NCBI GenBank assembly: GCA_965249965.1 | Contig: OZ252262.1 | Span: forward strand, 3,162,001-3,226,000 | Length of the DNA: 64,000 nt | Direction: 5' to 3' | From: HXMU1420-13 sp965249965 | GTDB taxonomy: Bacteria; Bacteroidota; Rhodothermia; Balneolales; Balneolaceae | In this document: one piece after another, positions 52,861 to 62,208 of the stretch | How the letters are laid out: each line of letters begins with the position of its first letter | Position numbering within the stretch: the stretch's first letter is position 1 | Program-made: the position numbers and the translations under genes | The notes under the pieces: model-generated | What the model was told of the DNA's origin: nothing | Database searches by the model: none | The model's input: the letters and a program-made list of their open reading frames with translations, nothing else

Positions 52861-55016
52861 AGTTTCTCCATGATGAAATTGCTCATCAAACGCCACAAAT
52901 GCCGACGTGCATTCCCACCGTAAATTGAATGAGCTAAATTCGGATAATACATTGTCTGGAACTGTACGTCGTGGTCGATTAGTGCCTGCACCATTTCAAC
53001 TGCATTTTGATAATGCACATTATCATCTCCGGTGCCGTGTATAAGCAGGTAATCGCCTTTTATTTTGTCTGCAACATTTATAGGAGCAGCTGCTTCGTAG
53101 CCTTCAGGATTATCCTGTGGTGTTTGCATAAATCGTTCGGTATAAATGGTATCGTAAAACTTCCAGTGAGTGACCGGAGCAACCGCAATCGCAGTCGAGA
53201 AAACTTCATTTCCTTCGGCCAATACTAGCGAACTCATATAACCACCATAACTCCAACCCCATATTCCGATTCTATCTTCATCTACAAAAGGGAGCTGTGC
53301 AACTTGTTCGGCAGCATCAACCTGATCTTCAGTTTCTAGAACGCCCAAGATAGTGTATGTCTGATTTTTGAATTCCACACCTCTTCCACCAGTCCCTCTA
53401 TTATCCACAGAAACAATAATATACCCCTGATTTGCAAGGTATTGATGCCACATGGGTCGTTGGCCAGACTCGAAATTTCTTGTCACAGTTTGACTCCCTG
53501 GTCCGCCATATACATACATCAAAACCGGGTATTTTTCGTTCTCATCAAAATTTGGTGGTTTTATCATGTACGCATTTAACGTCTCACCATTCACATCTAC
53601 AGTGAGAAATTCTTTATGCTGAAATGAGAATGCCTCAAGATTTTCCTCTAGCACGGCATTATCCTCAATTACACGAATCAGTTTATCCCCAGCCTCATGA
53701 AGCGTAATTACAGGTGTTTTATTGAAATCTGCATGAGTTTGGATGTAGTATTTAAAATCGCGGCTCATGTTGATGGAATACCATCCTTCCGTTTCCGTCA
53801 TACTTTTTTTACGCCGGCCATCTACACGTACTCTATAAAAATGGCGCTGAAGCGGCGAAACCTCTGTACTGATGTAGTATAAATTATGTCGACGTTCATC
53901 GTAGCCTACAACCTCTGTTACATCGTATTCGCCTTTTGTGATTTGTCGCAGTTCCTCCCCTTCTAAACTGTAGAGATAGACATGATTAAATCCACTTTTT
54001 GAAGAAGTGGTGATAAACTGTTTCCCGTTGCCATGGAAATACAAATCATCATGAACATCTAACCAGGTATCGCTGGTTTCTGTCATGATCAATGAAGTTT
54101 GTCCAGTAATTACATCCGCAAACAGTAAATCTTCCTGATTTTGCAGGCGATTCATTCGGCGAATCGCGAGTATATCATTATCACGGCTCCAGTTTATTCG
54201 CGGAATATATTGATCACTTTCTTCACCTATATCCATAGTTGTCGTCTCACCCGACGAAATATCATACACGTGAATACTCACTACAGCATTTTCTTCGCCG
54301 GCTTTTGGATATTTAAATCGAACCTGTTCCGGGTATAAACCTCCCCACTCTTCCATGGTAAATTCTTTAACATGGGCTTCGTCAAAACGATAAAAAGCGA
54401 TTCGATCTCCATCGGGCGACCAAAACCAGGCTTTCGCAAATCCAAACTCTTCTTCATATACCCAGTCTGCCGCTCCATTGATGATGGAATTGAACTCTCC
54501 ATCCTCTGTAATATGAAATTCATCCCCTGTGGTCAGGTCTACCCAAAACAGATTGTTATTTTGAACAAAAGCTGCTTTATCACCAGCATTATTCAAGGCT
54601 GCATATTGTTGCTTTTCATCACTTTGGGTGAGTTTTGTTAAAGCGTTCGTTGATCGATTGTAGATGTAATAATTTTCTTTGGTTGATCGCCTCCAAAGCT
54701 GTTCAACGTCGGTTTTAATGAGAATTAAATTTTCATTGGCTGAAAATTCGTACCCCTGTACTAGCAAATTTCCATGCTGGCTGCCATCGAATAAGGTTTC
54801 TGCATCGCCGTTGGTGATATTGAATTTTGTGATGGTTTGCCCGTTTGTTGCCGAGTAAAATTCACCGTCATTCATCCACCGCACGTTTTGAATTCGATTA
54901 GGTGAGAATGTGTCGTCAAATATATGGTCGAAAACTATTGGTTGCCGTTCCTGGGCAGTTACAGAAAAGTTGGCACATAAAACCAGAGCAATACATAGGT
55001 GTAACGATAATCGCAT
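52857..55016 (-). CDS. Dipeptidyl peptidase IV-type S9 peptidase
   Basis: 719 residues, exported: signal peptide to about residue 21 (VTAQ). An eight-bladed propeller (about 40-460) with the S9B Glu pair region near YEEEFGFAKAWFWS, then an alpha/beta hydrolase domain: nucleophile Ser in GWSYGGYMS near 590, Asp in HGTGDDNVHY and His in LAHSIYG. It removes dipeptides, probably after proline, in the periplasm. Its TGA overlaps the obgE TTG start by 4 bases, so peptidase, Obg and DprA form one transcript despite unrelated roles. Confidence 0.94.
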   Translation of the reverse strand: MRLSLHLCIALVLCANFSVTAQERQPIVFDHIFDDTFSPNRIQNVRWMNDGEFYSATNGQTITKFNITNGDAETLFDGSQHGNLLVQGYEFSANENLILIKTDVEQLWRRSTKENYYIYNRSTNALTKLTQSDEKQQYAALNNAGDKAAFVQNNNLFWVDLTTGDEFHITEDGEFNSIINGAADWVYEEEFGFAKAWFWSPDGDRIAFYRFDEAHVKEFTMEEWGGLYPEQVRFKYPKAGEENAVVSIHVYDISSGETTTMDIGEESDQYIPRINWSRDNDILAIRRMNRLQNQEDLLFADVITGQTSLIMTETSDTWLDVHDDLYFHGNGKQFITTSSKSGFNHVYLYSLEGEELRQITKGEYDVTEVVGYDERRHNLYYISTEVSPLQRHFYRVRVDGRRKKSMTETEGWYSINMSRDFKYYIQTHADFNKTPVITLHEAGDKLIRVIEDNAVLEENLEAFSFQHKEFLTVDVNGETLNAYMIKPPNFDENEKYPVLMYVYGGPGSQTVTRNFESGQRPMWHQYLANQGYIIVSVDNRGTGGRGVEFKNQTYTILGVLETEDQVDAAEQVAQLPFVDEDRIGIWGWSYGGYMSSLVLAEGNEVFSTAIAVAPVTHWKFYDTIYTERFMQTPQDNPEGYEAAAPINVADKIKGDYLLIHGTGDDNVHYQNAVEMVQALIDHDVQFQTMYYPNLAHSIYGGNARRHLWRLMSNFIMEKL

Positions 55017-55037
55017 AGTCCTTAATCTTTTTAAATG

Positions 55038-55075
55038 GTATGTAACGATTCCCCAGCTCTCAGTTCGTTACATAC
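55038..55075. repeat. 11-bp perfect inverted repeat between accD and the S9 gene
   Basis: GTATGTAACGA (55038-55048) and TCGTTACATAC (55065-55075) are exact complements with a 16-base loop. There is no T run on either strand, so it is a weak terminator for accD at best; it may instead fold in the 5' leader of the S9 peptidase message or be an operator. Confidence 0.6.
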
Positions 55076-55083
55076 TAGGTTGG

Positions 55084-55929
55084 CTATTTTTTATGTAAAA
55101 TCAGTTTCAGTAATTGAGTAAGCTTTTCTTTCATCTCAGTTCGTTTGATGATGAAATCCAAAAAGCCATGCTCCAACAAATACTCTGATGTTTGAAATCC
55201 TTCGGGTAAATCACGCCCAATAGTTTGGCGTATTACACGGGGTCCCGCAAATCCAATTAAAGCGCCTGGTTCGGCAACGTTAAAATCACCAAGCATTGCA
55301 TAACTTGCTGTAACCCCACCGGTTGTTGGGTTGGTCATATATGATATGTAAGGCACTCCAGCTTCGTCCAATAAGGCTAATTTTGACGAAATTTTAGCCA
55401 ATTGCATTAAACTAAGTACGCTTTCCATCATGCGGGCACCACCTGATTGGGAAATGATCATATATGGGGTTTTATGCTTTAATGCATATTCTGCGCCTTG
55501 CGCTAATCGCTCGCCTACAACCGAACCCATGCTGCCACCAATAAAACTGAAATCCATGCATCCAACAACCAGATCCAGTCCATTTATTTTCCCAACACCA
55601 ATCATGGCTGCATCCGATAATCCGGTTTTCTTGTAAGCAGCTTCTAAACGGTCGGTGTATTTTTTGCGATCTGTAAATTCGAGAGGGTCGTTCGAGATTA
55701 TATCACCGGCAATTTCAGTGTATTTTCCATCATCAAAAATGATATTGAAATACTCTTTACTTCCAATTCTGAAATGATAACCGCTTAAGGGGTCCACAAA
55801 GAGATTGTCTTCTAATTCTCTTCGATGGATGGTTTCGCCAGTAGTAGGAACCTTAACCCAAACGCCTTCCGGCATTTCTTTCTTCGTTTCAGTTTGGATA
55901 TTCTCGTCTTTGCGTTTAAACCAGCTCAT
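55084..55929 (-). CDS. accD: Acetyl-CoA carboxylase carboxyltransferase subunit beta, zinc ligands lost
   Basis: 281 residues. With AccA it transfers the carboxyl group from biotin to acetyl-CoA, the first step of fatty acid synthesis. The carboxyltransferase core is normal (SQSGGARMMESVLSLMQ, YMTNPTTGGVTASYAMLGD, GFAGPRVIRQTIG). The N-terminal zinc ribbon keeps its outline (WVKVPTTGE, NLFVDPLSGYHFRI), but all four expected Cys are replaced: Val27, Thr30, Asp46 and Ser49. The finger thus cannot bind zinc in the usual way. accA is not in the window. It lies 45 bases after tsaB. Confidence 0.95.
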   Translation of the reverse strand: MSWFKRKDENIQTETKKEMPEGVWVKVPTTGETIHRRELEDNLFVDPLSGYHFRIGSKEYFNIIFDDGKYTEIAGDIISNDPLEFTDRKKYTDRLEAAYKKTGLSDAAMIGVGKINGLDLVVGCMDFSFIGGSMGSVVGERLAQGAEYALKHKTPYMIISQSGGARMMESVLSLMQLAKISSKLALLDEAGVPYISYMTNPTTGGVTASYAMLGDFNVAEPGALIGFAGPRVIRQTIGRDLPEGFQTSEYLLEHGFLDFIIKRTEMKEKLTQLLKLILHKK

Positions 55930-55974
55930 AAAATCCTTCTAAAATTTTCGCCAAAATATGGTTTATCTCTTTAA

Positions 55975-56640
55975 TTAAACAGCCGAATTATTTACCTGGC
56001 TACTGGTTATATAATTTGGGTCTAGCGCTTCTAACGTTGTCTTGTCGAAAAACTCAGAATTTGGTAGCTGATTTAATAATTCAATCAGATTGGAGGCCCG
56101 AATACTATCTGAATTAAATACTTCGATACCTTTCAGTTTTTCAGGATTAATTCGCCCAAAACCAGTACCAACTAATATTTGACCCTGCTGCAACTGTTTT
56201 TCCAGTTCGTTGATTTCAATTAGATTCAACGCTGATTTCGCAATCATGCGATCGTTCAATTCAAACTGCTGATAATACATATGCGTGCGCCTTGCATCGA
56301 TAATGGCGTGAACGATCCCATCTTCTTTTCCCAAAAGGGAAGCTGCAAATCCTGCCAAGGTGTTTACTGCAAGAACTTCTACATCTGATTGAAAGAAAAT
56401 CCCCTTAATCGCGCTTGCTGCAATTCGAAGTCCGGTATAAGAACCCGGACCGTTACTCACTAACGCCGTTTTTATTTGATTGATGGAAAAATCATGCTCA
56501 TTCATCAATTCCTGAGTAAACAAAAACAGATTGTCGGAATGGACACTTCTCCCCTGAATTCTCTTCTCAAAGATTTCACCTTCCGCATTTTGATAAGCTA
56601 CCGAACAAATATCGGTGGAAGTTTCGTAGGCGAGGATCAT
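55975..56640 (-). CDS. tsaB: tRNA threonylcarbamoyladenosine biosynthesis protein TsaB
   Basis: 221 residues, ASKHA-like fold. TsaB pairs with TsaD to make t6A37 in tRNAs that read ANN codons. The start ILAYETSTDICSVAY, the loop GPGSYTGLRIAASAIKG and AVNTLAGFAA are typical. It is a short TsaB, without a long C-terminal extension. It overlaps pyrC by 4 bases and lies 45 bases from accD; the run thioesterase-pyrC-tsaB-accD probably shares transcription. Confidence 0.93.
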   Translation of the reverse strand: MILAYETSTDICSVAYQNAEGEIFEKRIQGRSVHSDNLFLFTQELMNEHDFSINQIKTALVSNGPGSYTGLRIAASAIKGIFFQSDVEVLAVNTLAGFAASLLGKEDGIVHAIIDARRTHMYYQQFELNDRMIAKSALNLIEINELEKQLQQGQILVGTGFGRINPEKLKGIEVFNSDSIRASNLIELLNQLPNSEFFDKTTLEALDPNYITSSQVNNSAV

Positions 56641-57917
56641 TTCAGCTCGTTCAACACCAGCTGCCCGCGATTGTAGATTCCTACAGCACGACCCGTTAAC
56701 TCTTTATTCAAATATGGTGAGTTTCGTGATTTTGACCGAACGTTTTTCTCATCGAATGTCCACTTTTCATCGGTGTTGAAGAAGGTAAGATTTGCTTTAG
56801 CTCCTTTTTCGATGTTCAATTCAGGCAGACTTAAAATTGCACGAGGAGCATCACTCATTTTATCCACTAATTGCTGCAGATTTAACTTTCCGGTTAGTTG
56901 TAACCGCATATTGGTAATCGCCCAGGAAGTTTCTAATCCAATAATGCCATTTGGCGCATACATAAATTCCACTTCTTTCTCTTCTATAGCATGTGGAGCA
57001 TGATCGGTACAAATCACATCTATTGTTCCATCTACTAAACCTTCGATCATGGCATCTACATCACCCTGTGTACGAAGCGGTGGGTGCATTTTATAATTCG
57101 TATTAAACTTCTGGCGATCGATTTCCTCATCTGTCAAATCAAAATGATGGGGACAAACTTCTGTAGTTACATGTATTCCTTTTGCTTTCCCCTGACGCAC
57201 CAACTCCACTCCTTCTTTCGTACTGATGTGCGCCACATGAACGTGTCCACCTGTGTACTCTGCTAATAAAATATCGCGAGCTATCATTACTTCTTCAGCA
57301 ATCCCTGGTGTTCCATCTAATCCAAGTCTCGTGGAAACGGCTCCTTCATTCATATGTCCCGGACGAGAAAGCTCCAAATCTTCCTCATGATTAATAATGG
57401 GCGCACCTAACATCGAGGCATATTCTAAAGCCACACGCATAACCTGTGCATCATACACCGGATCGCCATCGTCACTAAATGCAACCGCTCCACCCTTATG
57501 CATATCGCCCATTTCTGCGATGGATTTCCCCGCTCTGTCTTTGGTCACACATCCGATTGGATGTACATCTACCGGCGTTTCTTTTCCTTTAGAAATGATG
57601 AATTCAACAACATCACGCGTGTGAGTGGCCGGACTCGTATTCGGCATACAAGCGATGGCTGTAAATCCACCAAAAGCCGCTGCATTGCACCCCGTTTTGA
57701 TCGTTTCTTTGTGCTCATAACCCGGTTCACGCAAATGAACGTGCATATCCATCCAACCCGGACTAACAAATGCTCCCTTAAAATCGTGGGTTTCCTCGCC
57801 GTTTATCGCCTCTAATCCTGAGTCTATTTCTGTAATTTTACCATCATTAATTCTGATATCGATGGTTTCCTCACCATTGTGAGATTTACTTACGGGCCGG
57901 ACGTTTTTTAGGAGCAT
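56637..57917 (-). CDS. pyrC: Dihydroorotase
   Basis: 426 residues from the ATG at 57917, where the normal N-terminus (MLLKNVRPV) begins; the open frame runs 18 codons further. This enzyme closes the dihydroorotate ring in pyrimidine synthesis. Metal motif DMHVHLREPG, a carbamylated-Lys position in CNAAAFGGFTAIACMPNT-region context, HVAHIS, and the catalytic Asp in CTDHAPHA are visible; this is the type I/amidohydrolase form. It overlaps tsaB (ATGA-type). Conserved residues look intact. Confidence 0.94.
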   Translation of the reverse strand: MLLKNVRPVSKSHNGEETIDIRINDGKITEIDSGLEAINGEETHDFKGAFVSPGWMDMHVHLREPGYEHKETIKTGCNAAAFGGFTAIACMPNTSPATHTRDVVEFIISKGKETPVDVHPIGCVTKDRAGKSIAEMGDMHKGGAVAFSDDGDPVYDAQVMRVALEYASMLGAPIINHEEDLELSRPGHMNEGAVSTRLGLDGTPGIAEEVMIARDILLAEYTGGHVHVAHISTKEGVELVRQGKAKGIHVTTEVCPHHFDLTDEEIDRQKFNTNYKMHPPLRTQGDVDAMIEGLVDGTIDVICTDHAPHAIEEKEVEFMYAPNGIIGLETSWAITNMRLQLTGKLNLQQLVDKMSDAPRAILSLPELNIEKGAKANLTFFNTDEKWTFDEKNVRSKSRNSPYLNKELTGRAVGIYNRGQLVLNELK

Positions 57918-57987
57918 AATGTGAGAGAGAATCGAGTTTGAATTTCGTTCGGAATATATCGGAAAAATCAATCATTATCTTTCAAGA

Positions 57988-58431
57988 TCACTCCTTCAAT
58001 ACCACAAAATCGCCCTCAAATTCTGCAGCGATTTCGCCTTCATATTCAACAATTGCTTTGGCAGTAATTCTACCCTTTCCTTTGCGGGTAAGGTCTTCCA
58101 GAAATGTTTCTACTATCGAATTTTCCGGAATAATTACTTTAGCTTCGAAATCAGATTTAACTGGTTTATGAAAAGTAGACCTTCCTCTACGCCCTACAAT
58201 TCGTGGATGAGGATCAAAATCTTCTATCAATAATTGAACATAGGCCCAGCTAGTCACAAAAAACAAACTGTCGATGCTTCCCCCAAATGCCGATCCTTGA
58301 TGGTTCACGTTCGGTGCATGAGGCATGGCAATACGAACCGATTCTCGGGTTAATTCAACAATTTCCATCCCCATGATTTTGGTCATTGGGATTTCGGTTT
58401 CGATATACTTTTGTGCTTCTTCTTTATTCAT
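57988..58431 (-). CDS. YiiD-type hotdog thioesterase domain protein
   Basis: 147 residues with a single hotdog fold: a helix near 1-15, HAPNVNHQGSAFGGSIDSLFFVTSWAYV as the central helix region (core NHQGSAFGGSI with the catalytic-type Asn/His and Gly turn) and a last strand AAEFEGDFVVLKE. This is the pattern of the C-terminal thioesterase domain of YiiD. It acts on acyl-CoA or acyl-ACP of unknown chain. It lies 70 bases before pyrC on the same strand. Confidence 0.82.
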   Translation of the reverse strand: MNKEEAQKYIETEIPMTKIMGMEIVELTRESVRIAMPHAPNVNHQGSAFGGSIDSLFFVTSWAYVQLLIEDFDPHPRIVGRRGRSTFHKPVKSDFEAKVIIPENSIVETFLEDLTRKGKGRITAKAIVEYEGEIAAEFEGDFVVLKE

Positions 58432-58490
58432 AAAGTTTGATTAAAACGGCACCAAAATATCCTTATCATTGGCGGAAATCCAACTGAAGT

Positions 58491-59684
58491 ATGTCTAAGC
58501 AGATTCCATTTTTATTTGATATCCCCACAGTAACCGAGCTCACCGGGAAAATTAAGAGCCTGCTAGAACAAAACTTTGTAGACATCCTGGTTGAAGGGGA
58601 AGCCAGTAATGTTAAGCAAAGTGCAAACGGGCATATTTATTTTACATTGAAAGATTCTGGAGCCCAGCTTCCTTGCGTAATTTGGCGCAATACTGCTCAA
58701 CGAAATGGAATTCAGCTCACTGATGGTCAACAAATTGTTGTAGGTGGTGATATTCAGGTTTATGCTCCTCATGGTCGATATCAAATGATTGTCGGGCTGG
58801 TGCAACAAGCCGGAATTGGAAAACTTCAGCAAGCCTTTGAAGAACTGAAAGCAAAACTAAAAGCCGAAGGGTTATTTGAAGACATCCATAAAAAACCTAT
58901 CCCAAAGTACCCAAAGCGAATTGGGGTTGTTACTTCAAAAACTACAGCTGCATTTCAGGATATTCGATCAACCTTAGAAAAACGCTGGCCGGTTGCTGAT
59001 GTGGATTTGTTCCATGCTAGTGTTCAGGGTGTAAATGCCGCTCCGGAAATTGTGAAAGGAATCGAGTATTTCTCTAAATCTCAGAATGTTGATTTAGTAA
59101 TTATTGGTCGTGGTGGTGGATCGCTTGAGGATTTATGGCCATTTAATGAAGAAGCAGTTGCCAGAGCTGTATTCGATTGTTCAATACCTATTATTTCCGG
59201 TGTTGGTCATGAGGTTGATTTCTCTATTTCAGACTTTGTTGCAGATTTACGCGCTGCAACCCCTACTCAAGCTGCAGTTTACGCTACTCCTGATATTAAT
59301 GAAGTACGAATGATGGTTGAGGATCTCACGCGTAGAGTTGAGGTAAATACCATTGGTGCCATTCAATTTTATAAAGACAGAGTTCAACATCTTTCTAAAA
59401 GTTATGCACTCCTTGCAGTAAAGCAGAAAATGGAAATTGCGACAAATGAAGTTAATTATCTTAAGTCCAGATTGCGTCAAGCATCGGATAAATACTTTAC
59501 TCATCGAATGCATTTAGTTCAACATTTGGATCAAAATCTCGCATCCAAAAACCCAAATAAACCCCTCGAAAAAGGCTTTGTACGTGTATGGCAAGGTAAG
59601 AAATGGGTACGCTCCTCAAAATTATTAGATAAAGGAACGGAACACGAACTTGAGTGGTTAGATGGGAAAATCCAATTTAAATAA
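58491..59684 (+). CDS. xseA: Exodeoxyribonuclease VII large subunit
   Basis: 397 residues. N-terminal OB fold (VEGEASNVKQSANGHIYFTLKD), central nuclease domain with RIGVVTSKTTAAFQDI, the IIGRGGGSLEDLWPFNEE motif and SGVGHEVDFSISDFVADLRAATPTQAA, then a coiled region and a short C-terminal part. The enzyme degrades single-stranded DNA into oligonucleotides in repair. The small subunit gene xseB is not beside it. The next gene is 500 bases away, so it is probably monocistronic here. Confidence 0.95.
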   Translation: MSKQIPFLFDIPTVTELTGKIKSLLEQNFVDILVEGEASNVKQSANGHIYFTLKDSGAQLPCVIWRNTAQRNGIQLTDGQQIVVGGDIQVYAPHGRYQMIVGLVQQAGIGKLQQAFEELKAKLKAEGLFEDIHKKPIPKYPKRIGVVTSKTTAAFQDIRSTLEKRWPVADVDLFHASVQGVNAAPEIVKGIEYFSKSQNVDLVIIGRGGGSLEDLWPFNEEAVARAVFDCSIPIISGVGHEVDFSISDFVADLRAATPTQAAVYATPDINEVRMMVEDLTRRVEVNTIGAIQFYKDRVQHLSKSYALLAVKQKMEIATNEVNYLKSRLRQASDKYFTHRMHLVQHLDQNLASKNPNKPLEKGFVRVWQGKKWVRSSKLLDKGTEHELEWLDGKIQFK

Positions 59685-60185
59685 TTCATTAGCTGTCTTT
59701 TATGTATTAACTGGAGGTTAGTACAATTTGTAAATGATTATTAAAGCGGATTTCAGATTCTTGTCAGGTAAGAAAATCCTTCCTAATTTAGAATCGATAT
59801 AAATAAATACAAGTTCCTTATTCGAATTTGTACTGATTTAGCTAAACTGCAATTTAAAATTAACAGCCCCTGGCTATGTCTTATTCACCGTTCAACACCC
59901 TATTTTGTGCAAAAAGTAACATGTTTGGTTTAATATCAAGCTGTTATAATTATTTGTGCTCTACTCTATCATTCTATCGGGGTGAAGACTTTACTTATTT
60001 CCACAAAAGTCTATTTGAACGTAGCTGAAAAATTCAGCCCTATCCCAATTACTTAGGTAACCAAAATTTTCGCACCAAGTGCGAACTTAGGGAAAAAGCA
60101 GCACCAAAAGCTGTAATGATTCTTAACCAGAAGAAGAATTGCAATAGCAACTACTACTTCAACAAACACATATAACATAACAATC
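59685..60185. other. 500-base intergenic region with one strong hairpin
   Basis: AT-rich, no convincing ORF and no recognisable RNA gene. It contains TTCGCAC-CAA-GTGCGAA (60069-60085), a perfect 7-bp stem with a 3-base loop, about 100 bases before the carbonic anhydrase start. There is no T run after it, so an operator or leader structure is more likely than a terminator. I found no clear -33/-7 pair. Confidence 0.45.
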
Positions 60186-60914
60186 ATGTTTAAAATAAAA
60201 TCTATAAACATTCTATCTGTGCTAGCACTTTCATTATTAACATTTGCTTGCACTAATGCACAAAACGGTAGCTACACAACCGAGCCCGTTAAAGAAGTTC
60301 TCACAAAAGAGAAACAAGATGCTTTAACTCCTGAAGCCGTATTAGAAGGATTAAAAGCAGGAAATGAACGATTTGTAAACAATAATCTTACTCCACGCGA
60401 TTGGCAGGCTCAGGTTGCTGCAACTGCAGCCGGACAATTTCCTGAAGCTGTTATCATTTCCTGCTTAGATAGCCGAGTACCTGTTGAGCAAGTATTTGAT
60501 AAAGGTGTGGGTGATGTATTTGTTGGCCGAATTGCTGGTAACAATGTTAACACTGATATGTTAGGTAGCATTGAGTTTGGTACTGCAGTAGCGGGTTCAA
60601 AAGTCGTGATTGTAATGGGTCATGAGGCTTGTGGAGCTGTTAAATCAGCAATTGATGATGTTCAAGTTGGTAACATCACAGCTCTTCTTTCAAACATTAA
60701 GCCAGCTATTGAAATGACAAGCGACTATGATGGCGACCAATCTAATGCTAACAACGACTATGTGACTACAGTTGTTGAAAACAATGTTCGTTTTACAATT
60801 GAAGAAATGAGAAAGAACAGCCCTATGATCGCAGAATTAGAGCGAAATGGCGACATACTTATCGCTGGTGCTTTTTACGATTTAGATACAGGAAAAGTGA
60901 CTTTCATTGATTAA
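60186..60914 (+). CDS. Exported beta-carbonic anhydrase lipoprotein
   Basis: 242 residues, with a lipoprotein leader (lipobox LTFAC, Cys22). Hydrates CO2. The beta-class zinc set is complete: Cys93, Asp95 and Arg97 in ISCLDSRVP, and His146 and Cys149 in GHEACGAV. Beta-CAs are usually cytosolic; this one should sit outside the inner membrane, where it would act on external CO2/bicarbonate. It lies just before two outer-membrane barrel genes, though a terminator intervenes. The 500-base upstream region may hold its own control. Confidence 0.93.
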   Translation: MFKIKSINILSVLALSLLTFACTNAQNGSYTTEPVKEVLTKEKQDALTPEAVLEGLKAGNERFVNNNLTPRDWQAQVAATAAGQFPEAVIISCLDSRVPVEQVFDKGVGDVFVGRIAGNNVNTDMLGSIEFGTAVAGSKVVIVMGHEACGAVKSAIDDVQVGNITALLSNIKPAIEMTSDYDGDQSNANNDYVTTVVENNVRFTIEEMRKNSPMIAELERNGDILIAGAFYDLDTGKVTFID

Positions 60915-60933
60915 AATAGTACCTAAGAATCAA

Positions 60934-60967
60934 GGAGCGCACCTGGTGACACCGGGGCGCTCTTTTT
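60934..60967 (+). terminator. Terminator after the carbonic anhydrase gene
   Basis: GAGCGC (60935-60940) pairs with GCGCTC (60957-60962); the inside also pairs (CTGGTG with CACCGG), giving a long GC-rich stem with a T-rich tail to 60967. It is 20 bases after the stop. Confidence 0.9.
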
Positions 60968-60989
60968 CTTTCTCAATAAATTTTCAAGG

Positions 60990-62081
60990 ATGAACATGAC
61001 TACTTACTCAAGAGTAATTGCATTTTTAGGTATTGTTTTATTTCCATTTACTGCTTCAGCCCAAAATGATTCTAGAATTGAAGTATATGGAAATGTGAGA
61101 TTTGCCCATATAGGATCAGATACAAATGCTGATGGGCTTGGTGGTGATAATTATACCATGAGACTTCGACCAGGACTTCGGTTCGTACATTCTGAAAATC
61201 ATAGTTTTAGCGCTCGTATAGCCTACCTTCTATCAAAAGAGTTAGAGCCATTAAAGACTACTATTAAAGCCGACGGCTCTGGCAGATTAGCGTGGGGCTC
61301 TGTTACTTTCGATGAATTCTTTTATAGATATCAAGATGATAAGAACGAATTAAGAATTGGACGATTTCAAAAGTCATTAAACACGCTTACCAATGCGAAG
61401 CGATCACATTCCAGATACGCGAGTAACAGTAATAACGTGCACTGGTCAGATGGAATCTATTATAAAAGATATTTAGATAACGAAAATAACTGGTATGGTG
61501 AAGGTATTGTAGAATATCATCCAAAAGGTCAGCCTACATTCCAGTATGATCAAGCAGGCTTAGATTTTTCTCAAAATGAGCACAACTTCACCTATTATCT
61601 TGGTGCTGAAAGTCGGGAAGTTGCTAATAACATAATCCAGCGAGGCTTTGGGTTAATGTATCTACCTGGCATTTATGTAAAAGGAAATGAGTTGGCTGAT
61701 TATTTAGCATTTACCTCACGAATAACTCTTGATTTTCCTCAAGGTGAAGCGTTACGAGGTGGTTCTATAAGGGTGGCCGGTGAATTTGGTCAGAACCTAA
61801 ATACAAGTTTCGATAACGGAACAAGCATGGTTACTTCTGTTGGAATAAATAATTTTGCCCGTCAACATGAAATCATGATCGAATTCGCAAAAACCGACAA
61901 TGAATGGTTTCTTCCTCGAAATATTTACCGTGCTGGTGCTGATGAAATGGAAATTCGATATCGATTCTTTTTCTCAGAAAAATGGGCTTTTGATGCACGA
62001 TATAGAATCAGAGATTTCCGAACTGAAGGTGTGGTTAATTCCTATTCAACTTTTTTAAGAGCAACATACTCCTTTAACTAA
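60990..62081 (+). CDS. Outer-membrane beta-barrel (porin-like) protein, copy 1
   Basis: 363 residues; signal peptide to about residue 25 (ASAQ). An AAGGA just before the ATG at 60996 suggests the start may be two codons later. The rest is alternating strands with aromatic ends (RIGRFQKSLNTL, YYKRYLDNENNWYGEGIVEY, EIRYRFFFSEKWAFDARYRIRDF) and a terminal Phe-Asn, as in outer membrane barrels. I recognise no exact family; it resembles phosphate-selective porin or short-chain-amide porin-type barrels in look. A paralogue follows. Neighbour to the exported carbonic anhydrase, so a bicarbonate or anion role is only a guess. Confidence 0.8.
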   Translation: MNMTTYSRVIAFLGIVLFPFTASAQNDSRIEVYGNVRFAHIGSDTNADGLGGDNYTMRLRPGLRFVHSENHSFSARIAYLLSKELEPLKTTIKADGSGRLAWGSVTFDEFFYRYQDDKNELRIGRFQKSLNTLTNAKRSHSRYASNSNNVHWSDGIYYKRYLDNENNWYGEGIVEYHPKGQPTFQYDQAGLDFSQNEHNFTYYLGAESREVANNIIQRGFGLMYLPGIYVKGNELADYLAFTSRITLDFPQGEALRGGSIRVAGEFGQNLNTSFDNGTSMVTSVGINNFARQHEIMIEFAKTDNEWFLPRNIYRAGADEMEIRYRFFFSEKWAFDARYRIRDFRTEGVVNSYSTFLRATYSFN

Positions 62082-62133
62082 AAACTGCACCATATTTTAC
62101 GATTATATTGTTTAGCTAGTGAGCTTTCCTAAA

Positions 62134-62183
62134 AAGTCTTTTCAGTATTCATGATTTATTGATTACTGAGAAGACTTCTTTTT
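62134..62183 (+). terminator. Terminator between the two barrel genes
   Basis: AAGTCTTTTCAGTA (62134-62147) pairs with TACTGAGAAGACTT (62164-62177) in 13 of 14 positions, the other being G-T, with a 16-base loop and a T-rich tail. Confidence 0.8.
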
Positions 62184-62208
62184 ATCTATCCTTTTTGGAT
62201 TTACATTA

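Noticed and set aside
59685..60185. A small RNA gene or ORF in the 500-base gap
   Set aside because: Only one 7-bp hairpin, no T run, no clear promoter and no coding pattern.
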